This document shows, piece after piece, positions 9,691 to 17,812 of a stretch of DNA of 64,000 bases. Source of the DNA: Chryseolinea lacunae (GTDB lineage Bacteria; Bacteroidota; Bacteroidia; Cytophagales; Cyclobacteriaceae). The position numbers and the translations under genes are program-made. The stretch lies in contig NZ_JAERRB010000014.1 of the NCBI RefSeq assembly GCF_016735595.1, positions 1 to 64,000 on the forward strand, written 5' to 3'. The notes beneath the pieces are model-generated. The model was given only the letters and a program-made list of their open reading frames with translations. It ran no database searches and was not told the DNA's origin. Numbering within the stretch: the first letter of the stretch is position 1; each line of letters starts with the position of its first letter.

Positions 9691-10467
9691 ATGGAAAAGG
9701 AAAAACTGGAAAGCCTGATCATCGACTTCATCGACGGAAAACTTTTGGAAGACGAGCGGAAGATTGTTGAGCAGGAATTGATGCGAAATCCGGCCGCTTA
9801 TAAATTATACGAAGAGTTGAAGGAGGTGATGCAGGCCATGCACACGGCATCGCGCCTCGAACCTTCGGCCAACCTGAAGCTGCAGTTCGACAAGATGCTG
9901 GCCGAGGAAATGCAACAACAAAAGCCGGCAAAGACCATCTTCTTTCAACCGGTGTTCTATCGCGTGGCGGCGGCCGTGTTGTTGCTGGTGTTGGGAGGCG
10001 GTGTAGGTTTTTGGATAAGCAGGCAGCAACAACAAGCCGAAGAGCTGAGGGCCATGAAAGAGGAGATGGAAAAGACCAAACAAATGATGATGGGCATGCT
10101 CGACAACCAGGAGTCGGCAAGCCAACGCCTCATGGGCGCTAACGTGGCCTACAAAACCATCGTGAAAGCCGACGACGAAATTGTGAACGCACTGGTTAAC
10201 ACCATGAACGAAGACCCGAACACCAACGTGCGCATGGCAGCCCTGGAAGCGCTGTCGAAATTTCACAGTCAACCCCACGTGCGCAAAGCGCTCATTGCAT
10301 CGCTGCGCACACAAAAAGATCCCCTTGTGCAAATCGCCCTCATCCACCTCATGATCGACATGAAAGAGAAGGGCATCACCGAAGAGCTGAAACGCATCAC
10401 CACCGACGACGAAGCATTGCCCGCCGTGAAGGATGAAGCCCATGTGGGTTTGCTGAAGCTCTCTTAA
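9691..10467 (+). CDS. Membrane anti-sigma factor with C-terminal HEAT-like repeats
   Basis: The product is about 258 residues. The N-terminal 60 residues (LIIDFIDGKLLEDERKIVEQ) form a zinc-finger-like anti-sigma domain lacking the Cys/His set. A single membrane helix follows (near residues 93-113), then a short coiled coil (LRAMKEEMEKTKQMMMGML) and HEAT-type repeats (DDEIVNALVNTMNEDPNTNV; VRKALIASLRTQKDPLVQ). The membrane position and place directly after the ECF sigma gene indicate that it sequesters that factor. HEAT repeats would lie outside the membrane and may sense the signal. The ATG at 9691 is chosen; a TTG at 9655 overlaps the sigma stop. Confidence 0.8.
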   Translation: MEKEKLESLIIDFIDGKLLEDERKIVEQELMRNPAAYKLYEELKEVMQAMHTASRLEPSANLKLQFDKMLAEEMQQQKPAKTIFFQPVFYRVAAAVLLLVLGGGVGFWISRQQQQAEELRAMKEEMEKTKQMMMGMLDNQESASQRLMGANVAYKTIVKADDEIVNALVNTMNEDPNTNVRMAALEALSKFHSQPHVRKALIASLRTQKDPLVQIALIHLMIDMKEKGITEELKRITTDDEALPAVKDEAHVGLLKLS

Positions 10468-10594
10468 GACGAAAAAAAGTGAAAGCATAATAGTGAAATC
10501 AAGCTACGTATACGTAACCACACACCCACACGAGAACTATTACACGAGTAGCCTTTGAATAAACAGGTTTAACAAAAACGAAAACAGATCGACA

Positions 10595-11365
10595 ATGAGA
10601 CGAATAATGACAACAATTACCCTCATGACATTAAGCATAGGGTTTATGCAGGCGCAGGAATACAAAGTAGCCAAAAGCAGCGGCCGCCTCGAAATCAGGG
10701 AAGTGAACCATGTGGTGGTGGAGGGCTATTCCGGAAACGAAATTGTGTTTACTTCCCGCAGTGGCAAACGCGACGACGACGAACGTGCCAAAGGCCTCCG
10801 CTCCGTTAGCGCCAACGGTTTGGAAGACAACACCAACCTCGGCCTCTCGGTGGTAGATAAAGGCAACGTGATTGAAGTGCAACAACTGAAACGCATGGAC
10901 GGCCCCGAAATCACCATCAAAGTTCCCAAGGGCGTGACTGTGTCATACTCGCACACCTCGCCGCACGGCGACGAAATTGAATTCAAAAATGTGGAAGGCG
11001 AAATCGAAGTGTCGACTATGCACAATGGCGTGCAGCTCACCAACGTGACCGGGCCGCTCACCATCAAAACGGTGCATGGCGACATTGAGGGAACATTGAA
11101 TGCCAGCGTGAAAGCGCCCATCTCCATCGTGTCGGTGCACGGCCATGTGGACATTGCGCTGCCCACGACGGTGAAGGCTTCGGTGAAATTGGGTACGGTA
11201 TACGGCGAGATCTTTGTGGACCCTGAGTTCAAGATGGACCTCGAGCGCACCGAAAACAACATGGTGAAATTCAGCAGCGACACCGTGACCGGCAAAATCA
11301 ACGGCGGCGGACTCGACATCAACCTGTCGTCTACGCACAACAACGTTTACCTCCGCAAGAAATAA
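10595..11365 (+). CDS. Secreted DUF4097-type beta-strand repeat protein
   Basis: This 256-residue protein has a signal peptide (about residues 1-20, ending MQAQ). The body is made of short beta strands with repeated T-x-x-G-x-I/V turns (VEGEIEVSTMHNGVQLTNV; IKTVHGDIEGTLNASVKAP; VSVHGHVDIALP), the right-handed beta-helix-like pattern of DUF4097/adhesin-like proteins. It follows the anti-sigma gene by 127 bases on the same strand. Such proteins often sit behind ECF/anti-sigma pairs in Bacteroidota; the role is unknown and may be envelope-related. Confidence 0.75.
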   Translation: MRRIMTTITLMTLSIGFMQAQEYKVAKSSGRLEIREVNHVVVEGYSGNEIVFTSRSGKRDDDERAKGLRSVSANGLEDNTNLGLSVVDKGNVIEVQQLKRMDGPEITIKVPKGVTVSYSHTSPHGDEIEFKNVEGEIEVSTMHNGVQLTNVTGPLTIKTVHGDIEGTLNASVKAPISIVSVHGHVDIALPTTVKASVKLGTVYGEIFVDPEFKMDLERTENNMVKFSSDTVTGKINGGGLDINLSSTHNNVYLRKK

Positions 11366-11443
11366 ACTTCAGCGCAGTACTCTTCAACATCACTTGTCGC
11401 AAGATGGGGTGGGAGAGTATTGCCCTGCTAAAATCCAAAAGCC

Positions 11444-12190
11444 ATGAACAAAAATATACTTGGGATCCTCGCCGCACTGCTGCTGCCCCTGCCAGACTAT
11501 GCGCAAACCGTGGTGAACAAAACCGTGGAAGCAAAACCCGGACAACACGTGGTGATGCACTTCGACTACCCGGAACTGGTGCGCGTGAGCACCTGGGATA
11601 AAAACGAAATCAGCATTCAGAGCGCCGTGAGCATCAACAACGGCGAGAACGACGACGCCTTCGAAATCTTCACATCCGTGTCGGGCAACGCCATCTCCAT
11701 CAGAAACGAAATCAAAAACATGGACAAGCTGCCGCGGCGCATCACCATTGTGGATGGGGCGCAGAAAATTGTGTTCAAAGACAAGGAAGAGCTTCGAAAG
11801 TATCAGCAGGAAAAAGGTTCTGCAAACTACGACCGCATGTCCTATGGACTGGAGATGAAAATAAAGATCGAAGTGAAAGTGCCGCGCAACTTCGAAACAC
11901 GGGTAGAGAGTGTTTATGGGATGGTGGAGGTGAAAGACTTCACCGGGCCATTAACCATCGATGCAACCTATGGCGGTGTGGATGCTGCACTGACCGAGCG
12001 CGCTGCCGGTGAAGTGGAAGCCGAAACAAACTACGGAGAGATCTATACAAACTTCGACGCAAAATTTGGATCGGGCGCGTTCAAGCAAGGCGATTTTCAC
12101 ACGCATGTGGTGGCCAAACCGGGAACGGGTCCGAAGTATAGCTTCGACTCAAAATATGGAAATGTGTATATTCGGAAATCGGTTCAATAA
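11444..12190 (+). CDS. Second secreted DUF4097-type protein
   Basis: This 248-residue protein has a signal peptide (MNKNILGILAALLLPLPDYA, then Q). The C-terminal half shows strand-turn repeats (YGMVEVKDFTGPLTIDATYG; YGEIYTNFDAKFG; YGNVYIRKSVQ) like its upstream neighbour, and both end with a VYLRKK/VYIRKS strand, so the two are probable paralogs. It ends the ECF operon; an intrinsic terminator follows at 12212-12260. Confidence 0.75.
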   Translation: MNKNILGILAALLLPLPDYAQTVVNKTVEAKPGQHVVMHFDYPELVRVSTWDKNEISIQSAVSINNGENDDAFEIFTSVSGNAISIRNEIKNMDKLPRRITIVDGAQKIVFKDKEELRKYQQEKGSANYDRMSYGLEMKIKIEVKVPRNFETRVESVYGMVEVKDFTGPLTIDATYGGVDAALTERAAGEVEAETNYGEIYTNFDAKFGSGAFKQGDFHTHVVAKPGTGPKYSFDSKYGNVYIRKSVQ

Positions 12191-12211
12191 GAAAACAGCA
12201 CACGTCATTTG

Positions 12212-12260
12212 GTCTCTGCGCGTTGACAGTGTTCAAAGCGCAGGGACTTTTTTCTTTTTC
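12212..12260 (+). terminator. Terminator of the ECF sigma operon
   Basis: The stem GTCTCTGCGC/GCGCAGGGAC (12212-12221 and 12238-12247, one G-T pair) is followed directly by a long T-rich run. Confidence 0.8.
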
Positions 12261-12286
12261 AACGTTTTCTGCATTCATCAAAAAAA

Positions 12287-12469
12287 CTATTCGGCCTTGG
12301 CGTTGGTCTGCATCGCGATTTCTTTCGCGTTGTTTTCGGATTTGTCTTTTGTGGTTTTGCCAAGCGGCTCATCGGTCAGTTTGAACGCCAGCGAAACAAC
12401 GGCCCATGCAGCGATAAAAATCAGTTTTCCAATGGTGCGAGACCTGGAATGGGAGCGTAGAATCTTCAT
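12287..12469 (-). CDS. Possible small membrane protein, 60 residues
   Basis: The frame encodes a basic N-terminus, one hydrophobic segment (GKLIFIAAWAVVSLAFKL, about residues 14-31) and a charged tail rich in lysine and glutamate. No family is recognised. Support for a real gene comes from a perfect -7 element (TAAGTTTG, complement of 12490-12497) about 20 bases upstream, although no clear -33 TTG was found. It is convergent with the ECF operon. Confidence 0.4.
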   Translation of the reverse strand: MKILRSHSRSRTIGKLIFIAAWAVVSLAFKLTDEPLGKTTKDKSENNAKEIAMQTNAKAE

Positions 12470-12489
12470 GCGGATAAGAATTTGATAAT

Positions 12490-12497
12490 CAAACTTA
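12490..12497 (-). promoter_or_regulatory. -7 element before the 60-residue membrane peptide
   Basis: On the minus strand the word TAAGTTTG matches TAnnTTTG exactly and lies about 20 bases ahead of the ATG at 12469. It is back to back with the promoter at 12527-12556, and the CTAY-N7-RTAG repeat at 12504-12522 lies between them. Confidence 0.4.
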
Positions 12498-12503
12498 ATA
12501 AAT

Positions 12504-12556
12504 ATCTACTAATCCTATAGATAATGTTGGTAAATAAATTTTTTATACTACTTTTG
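12504..12556 (+). promoter_or_regulatory. Promoter with CTAY-N7-RTAG operator, YceI leader
   Basis: TTG at 12527-12529 and a perfect -7 element TACTTTTG at 12549-12556 are 19 bases apart, an excellent Bacteroidota promoter. Just upstream lies the inverted repeat ATCTAC-N7-ATAGAT (12504-12522), a variant of the repeat found at 16628-16646, 19090-19108 and 21547-21565. The transcript would start near 12563 and carry a leader of about 350 bases before yceI, containing a cysteine-ending small frame. Confidence 0.6.
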
Positions 12557-12688
12557 TCTCGTTGTCAGGCAAAAACATAACCTTTGCCACAGAGAAGAGA
12601 GATTCTCTGCCCCATATTTTTTCGGGTTGATTTCTGAAAGGGAGTTACCGGATGGAATGGCGGGAGATAAAGGACAGATATTGACGCT

Positions 12689-12796
12689 ATGAAGACTGTG
12701 ATTGAACTGAACACGATTTCGAAATTCCACCACACGGCACAAAGCCACGCGCAAAATGCCGCGAACAACACACGCTGCGCCACCGGCTGTTGTTGA
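12689..12796 (+). CDS. Cysteine-ending leader peptide 1 (35 codons, ...CATGCC-stop)
   Basis: The frame begins MKTVIELNTISKFHH, ends RCATGCC, and stops 115 bases before yceI. It is too short for ordinary gene calling. Reasons to take it seriously are its place in the leader of a good promoter and its resemblance to three other small frames in this window that also end in consecutive cysteines. The two last Cys codons (TGTTGT) and the T of the stop form one arm of a hairpin with AACAACA at 12764-12770 (other arm 12788-12794). By analogy to known polycysteine leader frames of mycobacteria, translation may sense cysteinyl-tRNA supply. Here the third cysteine is separate (C-A-T-G-C-C), so it is the weakest of the four. 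Confidence 0.4.
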   Translation: MKTVIELNTISKFHHTAQSHAQNAANNTRCATGCC

Positions 12797-12911
12797 ACAC
12801 CATCAATTTATTTTTTTAACGAACCGATCCGAACCTCCACCGCGTGAAGCCTGGCACGGAAATCGCGTTCCATTCAATTTTTAAAAACACTAAACTATAA
12901 TTTACTAAAGA

Positions 12912-13517
12912 ATGAAAACTCAAATGCTGAAATTCCTCGCCCTGATTGTTGTGGCTTCTGTGGCTGTTGCGTTCACGAACCGTGCGCCACAAACGTATAA
13001 AGTGAGTCCGAAAGAAAGTGCGTTGACGTGGACCGGCAAGAAAGTGACGGGCCAGCACAATGGCACCGTGGCCATTTCCGCCGGTTCGTTGACCTGGGAT
13101 GGAAAAACACTGAAAGATGGCTCGTTCGATATTGACCTGTCGACCATCACAGTGACCGATATCACCGACGCCGATACCAATGCAAAACTGGTTGGCCATT
13201 TGAAAGGTGACGATTTCTTTGGCGTGGCAAAAACGCCAAAGGCCACATTCGTGATCACCTCGGTGACACCAAAAGACGGTAAGTACTGGGTGAAAGGAAA
13301 GCTCACCATCAAAGGCATCACAAACGATTCTGAATTCCCGGCAACGGTGAAAGCCGATGGCAAGAAATTGACCGCCGAAGCCAAGATCATTGTGGACCGC
13401 ACGAAGTATGACATCAAATTCAGATCGACAAACTTCTTCGAAAACCTGGGCGACAAAGCCATCTCCAACGACTTTGAGTTGGATGTGAAACTGGTGGCCA
13501 CTGTTGCCGGTGTATAA
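12912..13517 (+). CDS. YceI-family lipid-binding periplasmic protein
   Basis: This 201-residue protein has a signal peptide (MKTQMLKFLALIVVASVAVA, then FTN). The mature part is an extended lipocalin-like barrel: YKVSPKESALTWTGKKVTG, GSFDIDLSTITVTDI and HLKGDDFFGVAKTPKATFVI are the conserved YceI segments, and KITIKGITNDSEF-like strands follow. Family members bind isoprenoid or lipid ligands; the ligand here is unknown. It lies downstream of a strong promoter, an operator-like repeat and a cysteine-ending leader frame, which ties it to the putative sulfur-responsive set. Confidence 0.88.
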   Translation: MKTQMLKFLALIVVASVAVAFTNRAPQTYKVSPKESALTWTGKKVTGQHNGTVAISAGSLTWDGKTLKDGSFDIDLSTITVTDITDADTNAKLVGHLKGDDFFGVAKTPKATFVITSVTPKDGKYWVKGKLTIKGITNDSEFPATVKADGKKLTAEAKIIVDRTKYDIKFRSTNFFENLGDKAISNDFELDVKLVATVAGV

Positions 13518-13770
13518 AATATTCTGGTTGTAGTTAGGGTAAAGGGATGAGGGGTTCTGTACGTTGGCTAGTCTGAATTTCCTCTCCCTTTCTTTTTCTC
13601 ACCACAAAAGCACTCATTAACCTAGGTGAAAACTCTGGAGGAGGCAGATCAATTTTAGTTGGTTTGCCTCCAAAAGAGCAACGTTGTCAGCAAATGTTTT
13701 TGATCATCTCCACTCCCTTGCCATCCCCCTAACGAAGTCGTAACTTGCTTGCTACCCTAAAAGGAACGCG
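13518..13770. other. Intergenic region between yceI and the FAD oxidoreductase gene
   Basis: No gene or good -33/-7 pair is seen. A 7-base inverted repeat GGAGGCA/TGCCTCC (13640-13646 and 13675-13681) with a 28-base loop is the only notable structure. An AAGGA purine run at 13761-13765 is a likely ribosome binding site for the next gene. Confidence 0.4.
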
Positions 13771-15216
13771 GTGAGTATGAATGATGCTGATGCTATAGTG
13801 GTGGGAAGCGGCCCCAACGGCCTGGCCGCAGCCATCACGTTGCAACAACAAGGCCTGTCGGTTTTGTTGCTGGAAGCCAAACCCACCGTTGGTGGTGGGC
13901 TGAGGTCGGCTGAGCTCACTTTGCCGGGCTATGTTCACGACGTGTGTTCGGCCATCCATCCCCTTGCTTTGGCGTCTCCCTTTTTTCGGACCTTGCCGTT
14001 GCACGACCATGGCCTTGCCTTTGTGCAACCCGCCCTGGCGCTGGCCCATCCGTTTGACAACGGCCGCGCTGTTGCACTCTACCCATCGCTGGCCGAAACG
14101 GCAAAGAACCTCGGCGCTGACGGCGAGGTGTTCCAAACCTTGCTGACATCCATGATTGAACGCTGGCCTGCGGTTGAAAATAATGTGTTGGGACCGTTGC
14201 GTTTTCCATCGCACCCTCTTGCACTGGCAAAGTTTGGATTGAAGGCGTTGCCGTCGGCTATGGCCATGGCGCGAAAATTTTCGACGGCCGAAGCAAAAGG
14301 ATTGTGGGCGGGAATGGCGGCGCACAGCATGCTGCCGCTCGACAGCATGACCACGGCAGCCATTGGCTGGGTGTTGTGCATTGCAGCGTTTCGTGGCGGG
14401 TGGCCGGTGGCCAAAGGCGGGTCGCAGCAAATTGCCAATGCGCTCGCGTCGTATTTTGTTTCCATCGGCGGAAAAATTGAAACAAACACCGAAGTAAAAT
14501 CCCTCAGTCAACTTCCGAATGCAAAGGCTGTGTTGCTGGACGTCACACCCCGCCAGGTGCTGGGCATCGCCGGCCACAAACTTTCGTCGCTCTACACGTG
14601 GCAGCTAAAGCGCTACCGCTATGGCATGGGTGTGTTTAAAGTAGACTGGGCGCTCGATGGTGCTGTGCCGTTTGCGGCCGACATCTGTCGCCAGGCCGGC
14701 ACTTTGCACATAGGGAGTACGTTGGAAGAGATCCGGTTGTCGGAGGCCGCAGCCGCCGACGGACGATATGCGGAGCGGCCCTTTGTGTTGTTTGCCCAGC
14801 AGAGTGTGGCCGACCCAAGCCGGGCACCACAGGGCAAACATGTGGCGTGGGCCTATTGCCACACACCAAACGGGTCAACAGCCGATCGCACCGCCGTTAT
14901 CGAGAAGCAGGTGGAGCGTTTTGCGCCGGGCTTTCGCGACCGCATCCTGGCGCGGCACACGTTGAACTCGGCACAGCTTGAGCAATACAATTTTAACTAT
15001 GTGGGTGGCGACATCAACGGCGGTGTGCTCGACCTCGGGCAGCTCTTCACGCGGCCCGTGCTGCGGGCATCGCCCTATCGCACATCGTTGAAAGGTCTCT
15101 ATATATGTTCTTCGGCCACGCCTCCCGGTGGTGGTGTTCACGGTCTTTGCGGCCACTATGCGGCGCGACGTGCGTTGAAGGATATCTTCGGCATTTCTGT
15201 AAAACCCCTGTTATAA
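13771..15216 (+). CDS. FAD/NAD(P)-dependent oxidoreductase, phytoene-desaturase-like
   Basis: This 481-residue flavoprotein has the N-terminal dinucleotide-binding motif AIVVGSGPNGLAAAITLQQQ (residues 8-27) and the family segment LLEAKPTVGGGLRSAE. The C-terminus carries the second FAD contact LYICSSATPPGGGVHGLCGH. It belongs to the amine-oxidase/phytoene-desaturase superfamily (NAD(P)/FAD-dependent oxidoreductases); the substrate cannot be read from sequence. The start is the GTG at 13771, five bases after AAGGA, or the ATG at 13777. It lies between yceI and the YeiH-type exporter on the same strand. Confidence 0.8.
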   Translation: MSMNDADAIVVGSGPNGLAAAITLQQQGLSVLLLEAKPTVGGGLRSAELTLPGYVHDVCSAIHPLALASPFFRTLPLHDHGLAFVQPALALAHPFDNGRAVALYPSLAETAKNLGADGEVFQTLLTSMIERWPAVENNVLGPLRFPSHPLALAKFGLKALPSAMAMARKFSTAEAKGLWAGMAAHSMLPLDSMTTAAIGWVLCIAAFRGGWPVAKGGSQQIANALASYFVSIGGKIETNTEVKSLSQLPNAKAVLLDVTPRQVLGIAGHKLSSLYTWQLKRYRYGMGVFKVDWALDGAVPFAADICRQAGTLHIGSTLEEIRLSEAAAADGRYAERPFVLFAQQSVADPSRAPQGKHVAWAYCHTPNGSTADRTAVIEKQVERFAPGFRDRILARHTLNSAQLEQYNFNYVGGDINGGVLDLGQLFTRPVLRASPYRTSLKGLYICSSATPPGGGVHGLCGHYAARRALKDIFGISVKPLL

Positions 15217-15275
15217 TTACTATATTTTTTATAACTCGGATTTCCATAACACAAATCGCTTAACCGAAAATCAAC

Positions 15276-16535
15276 ATGGCTGATACAAAAAAAGTGTTGC
15301 TTCACGAAGACTGGGCCGTAGTGGTGCTGGGGTTTGCCATCATCGCACTTTTTCTCCTGGGCCTTGTGGTGCCCGTGCCTTCCTTCTCGTGGAGCTCGGC
15401 CGAAGACCTGACGCAAAAGGTTTTCACCGCCGGAAATCTGATGAAGATCGGCGCGCAATTTATCGTGGTGTTTGTGTTTGCCACGGCCGGTGCCTGGCTC
15501 ACCAACAAGCCGCTGAAATCGTCGCTGTTGGTTTTTCCGGTGGTGTTTCTGCTCACGGTCGTAGCGTTGATCATCGCGGGAAACAAGGGCGTGAAAGATC
15601 TGAACCTGGAAGCTGTTATTTTTAGTCTCACCATTGGGTTGATCATAGGGAATGTATTTAACCTTCCCGCCGGATTTCGCGAAGCCTTGTCCACAGAGTT
15701 GTTTGTGAAAATCGGGTTGGTATTGCTGGGCACGAGTGTGATCTTTTCCGATATATTAAAAGCGGGTGGACTTGGTCTTGTGCAGGCGTTGGTGGTGGTG
15801 CTCAGTGTGTGGTATTTCGCCTTCTGGCTTTGCAAAAAACTGAAGGTCGACGATGAATTGTCGATGATGATTTCGAGTGCCGTGTCCATCTGCGGTGTGT
15901 CGGCAGCCATTGCCACGGCGGGTGCGATAAAGGGCGACACAAAAAAACTTTCGTATGTCATTTCGCTGGTGTTGATCACCGCCATACCCATGATGATCGT
16001 TATGCCCTACATAGCCAAACACTATGGCTTTTCGGAAGAAGTGACGGGCGCGTGGCTGGGGGGCAGCATCGACACCACGGGTGCGGTGGTGGCTTCGGGC
16101 ACGCTGGTGGGAGAGACGGCACTAAAAATCAGCACCATCGTTAAGTTCTCACAAAATGTTTTGTTGGGTCTCGCGGCGTTTGCCATCAGCATCTACTGGA
16201 CCTATGCGGGCAAAGCCACACCGGATGCTGCAGAAAAACAAAAGCCCACATTGAACGTGATCTGGGAACGGTTTCCAAAATTTGTGATCGGGTTTGTAGC
16301 GGCCTCGTTGCTCTTTTCTTTTTTTCTGAGCGCCGAGAAAGTGAGCGCCGTGAAAGACGGTATGAAAAGCATTCAGACCCTTTGGTTTGTGCTGGCCTTT
16401 ACGAGCATCGGCCTGGAAACAAAGTTTTCGGACCTCATCAATTCCAACACACAAAGACCGCTCTATGCCTTTTTGGGCGCGCAGCTGTTTAACATTCTGG
16501 TGACGTTGGTGCTGGCCTATGTGCTGTTTGGCTAA
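15276..16535 (+). CDS. YeiH/UPF0324-family putative sulfate exporter
   Basis: This 419-residue inner membrane protein has about ten hydrophobic helices and the family signatures LPAGFREALSTELFVKIGLV, SSAVSICGVSAAIATAGA and WLGGSIDTTGAVVASG. The family is annotated as putative sulfate exporters on limited evidence. It starts 60 bases after the oxidoreductase gene. The 60-base gap contains CTAT-N7-ATAA (15220-15234), a weak version of the operator-like repeat found nearby. Its sulfur annotation supports the idea that this region handles sulfur. Confidence 0.85.
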   Translation: MADTKKVLLHEDWAVVVLGFAIIALFLLGLVVPVPSFSWSSAEDLTQKVFTAGNLMKIGAQFIVVFVFATAGAWLTNKPLKSSLLVFPVVFLLTVVALIIAGNKGVKDLNLEAVIFSLTIGLIIGNVFNLPAGFREALSTELFVKIGLVLLGTSVIFSDILKAGGLGLVQALVVVLSVWYFAFWLCKKLKVDDELSMMISSAVSICGVSAAIATAGAIKGDTKKLSYVISLVLITAIPMMIVMPYIAKHYGFSEEVTGAWLGGSIDTTGAVVASGTLVGETALKISTIVKFSQNVLLGLAAFAISIYWTYAGKATPDAAEKQKPTLNVIWERFPKFVIGFVAASLLFSFFLSAEKVSAVKDGMKSIQTLWFVLAFTSIGLETKFSDLINSNTQRPLYAFLGAQLFNILVTLVLAYVLFG

Positions 16536-16625
16536 GCAAGTGGCCTTTCAGAAGTATTCTACACGAAAAAGACAGCTTTAAAAAAACAGCGCTAACCATG
16601 CGACTGAAAAAATAACATTAAATTA

Positions 16626-16678
16626 AAGTCTATAAAAACCATAGACTTAATTTGAATTAAGAAATTTTTATATCTTTA
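16626..16678 (+). promoter_or_regulatory. Promoter with CTAT-N7-ATAG operator, hydrolase leader
   Basis: A perfect inverted repeat AAGTCTAT-AAAAACC-ATAGACTT lies at 16626-16648, extended by imperfectly matching ATTAA arms. It is followed by TTTG at 16651-16654 and a -7-like TATCTTTA at 16671-16678 (last base off consensus, gap 16). The repeat lies directly upstream of the -33 element. A second small palindrome CTTAAT-TTGA-ATTAAG (16646-16661) overlaps the -33 word. Confidence 0.55.
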
Positions 16679-16729
16679 CGCCAGAGTTCGGCAGCAAGCT
16701 TGCTGATCGGGCCGGATAAAAACTTTTAG

Positions 16730-16819
16730 ATGCAACACTTTAACACGCACAACGCCATGCAGATGCCCACCTCCGTCTGCGCTATGCCTCGCGGGCATTT
16801 CTATTGTTGTTGCTGTTGA
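16730..16819 (+). CDS. Polycysteine leader peptide 2 (29 codons, ...HFYCCCC-stop)
   Basis: The frame reads MQHFNTHNAMQMPTSVCAMP, then RGHFY and four consecutive cysteines before TGA (Cys codons 16805-16816). It starts about 45 bases after the predicted transcription start and ends 243 bases before the alpha/beta hydrolase gene. The segment CGGCCCG at 16829-16835 can pair either with CGGGCCG at 16708-16714 (in front of the frame) or through GCCCG with CGGGC at 16792-16796 (inside it). Mutually exclusive pairings around a stall site are the hallmark of attenuators. I infer a cysteine-sensing leader; expression is unproven. Confidence 0.6.
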   Translation: MQHFNTHNAMQMPTSVCAMPRGHFYCCCC

Positions 16820-17062
16820 ATGAATGAACGGCCCGTCATAAAATCAAAAAAAATCCCCTCATCATTCTCGAAGCACCCGCTTTAGCTGCGGCGCTGCGGT
16901 AGTGATGCATGGAATAAAGGCAAAATTGAAATTCATACACTAAAGAAAATGGCTGTCGGATGCACCTGCTTGAGAGGCTTATTGGTGGTAGGTCTGTTAA
17001 GAATAGGTGCATTCCGTCGCCACCAATGCCGACGATAGACCACCTTTAAAACGACATTACGT

Positions 17063-17812
17063 ATGAACGCAACACTAGCACTTCCGCATGTTCCTTTGTT
17101 CGACGTGGGCGAAGGCGAACCGATCATTTTGTTGCACGGCCTTTTTGGCAATCTCAGCAACTGGGGTCAGGTAGCGTTCGAGTTCACTTCTACGCATCGT
17201 GTGCTCATACCACGTCTGCCACTATACTCCACACCGCTCTCGCGCGAAAGACTGGACAATCTGGTGGACTACGTAGAAAATTTTATTGAAGAACAAGGCC
17301 TCGACACGGTGACGCTCATGGGCAACTCGCTTGGCGGGCACATTGCGTTGCTCTATGCCTGGCGTCATCCGCAGAAGGTGAAAAAACTGGTGCTGGCCGG
17401 AAGTTCGGGGCTCACGGAGAATTCTTTTGGAGGAACCTTTCCGCGGGTGAGAGACTACGAATACATCCGCGAGCGCGTGGAGAAAACATTCTATAAACGC
17501 GAAGTTGTGACCAAGCAACTGGTGGACGAAGTATACGAAACGGTTCAAAGCCGGCCGAAGACGCTCAGCATCATTAACCTGGCGCGTGCCGCACAACGCC
17601 ACAACGTGGCCGATACGCTACAGAAAATCAAAACACCGACACTGCTGGTGTGGGGACGCCAGGACACCATTACGCCCCCCGAAGTGGCGCTGGAGTTTCA
17701 TGCGTTGCTGCCCCATTCGAAAGTAGTTTTCTTTGATCAGTGCGGGCACGTGCCCATGATGGAGCATCCTAAGTTATTCAATCAGCATGTCAGAGATTTT
17801 CTGGAGTCATAA
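17063..17812 (+). CDS. Alpha/beta hydrolase
   Basis: This 249-residue serine hydrolase of the alpha/beta fold has the oxyanion loop IILLHGLFGNLSNWG near residues 21-35 and the nucleophile in TVTLMGNSLGGHIALLYAW (Ser near 89). The acid lies in LLVWGRQDTITPPEV (Asp near 198), and the base histidine in CGHVPMMEHP (near 228). The pattern is that of meta-cleavage-product or MenH-type hydrolases; the substrate is unknown. Its last 26 bases overlap the next gene, so it is translationally coupled to the sterol-desaturase-like hydroxylase. Its leader contains the four-cysteine small frame. Confidence 0.87.
   Translation: MNATLALPHVPLFDVGEGEPIILLHGLFGNLSNWGQVAFEFTSTHRVLIPRLPLYSTPLSRERLDNLVDYVENFIEEQGLDTVTLMGNSLGGHIALLYAWRHPQKVKKLVLAGSSGLTENSFGGTFPRVRDYEYIRERVEKTFYKREVVTKQLVDEVYETVQSRPKTLSIINLARAAQRHNVADTLQKIKTPTLLVWGRQDTITPPEVALEFHALLPHSKVVFFDQCGHVPMMEHPKLFNQHVRDFLES

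Noticed and set aside
16949-17038. 29-codon frame before the alpha/beta hydrolase
   Set aside because: It has scattered cysteines but no terminal run and no ribosome site; considered chance.
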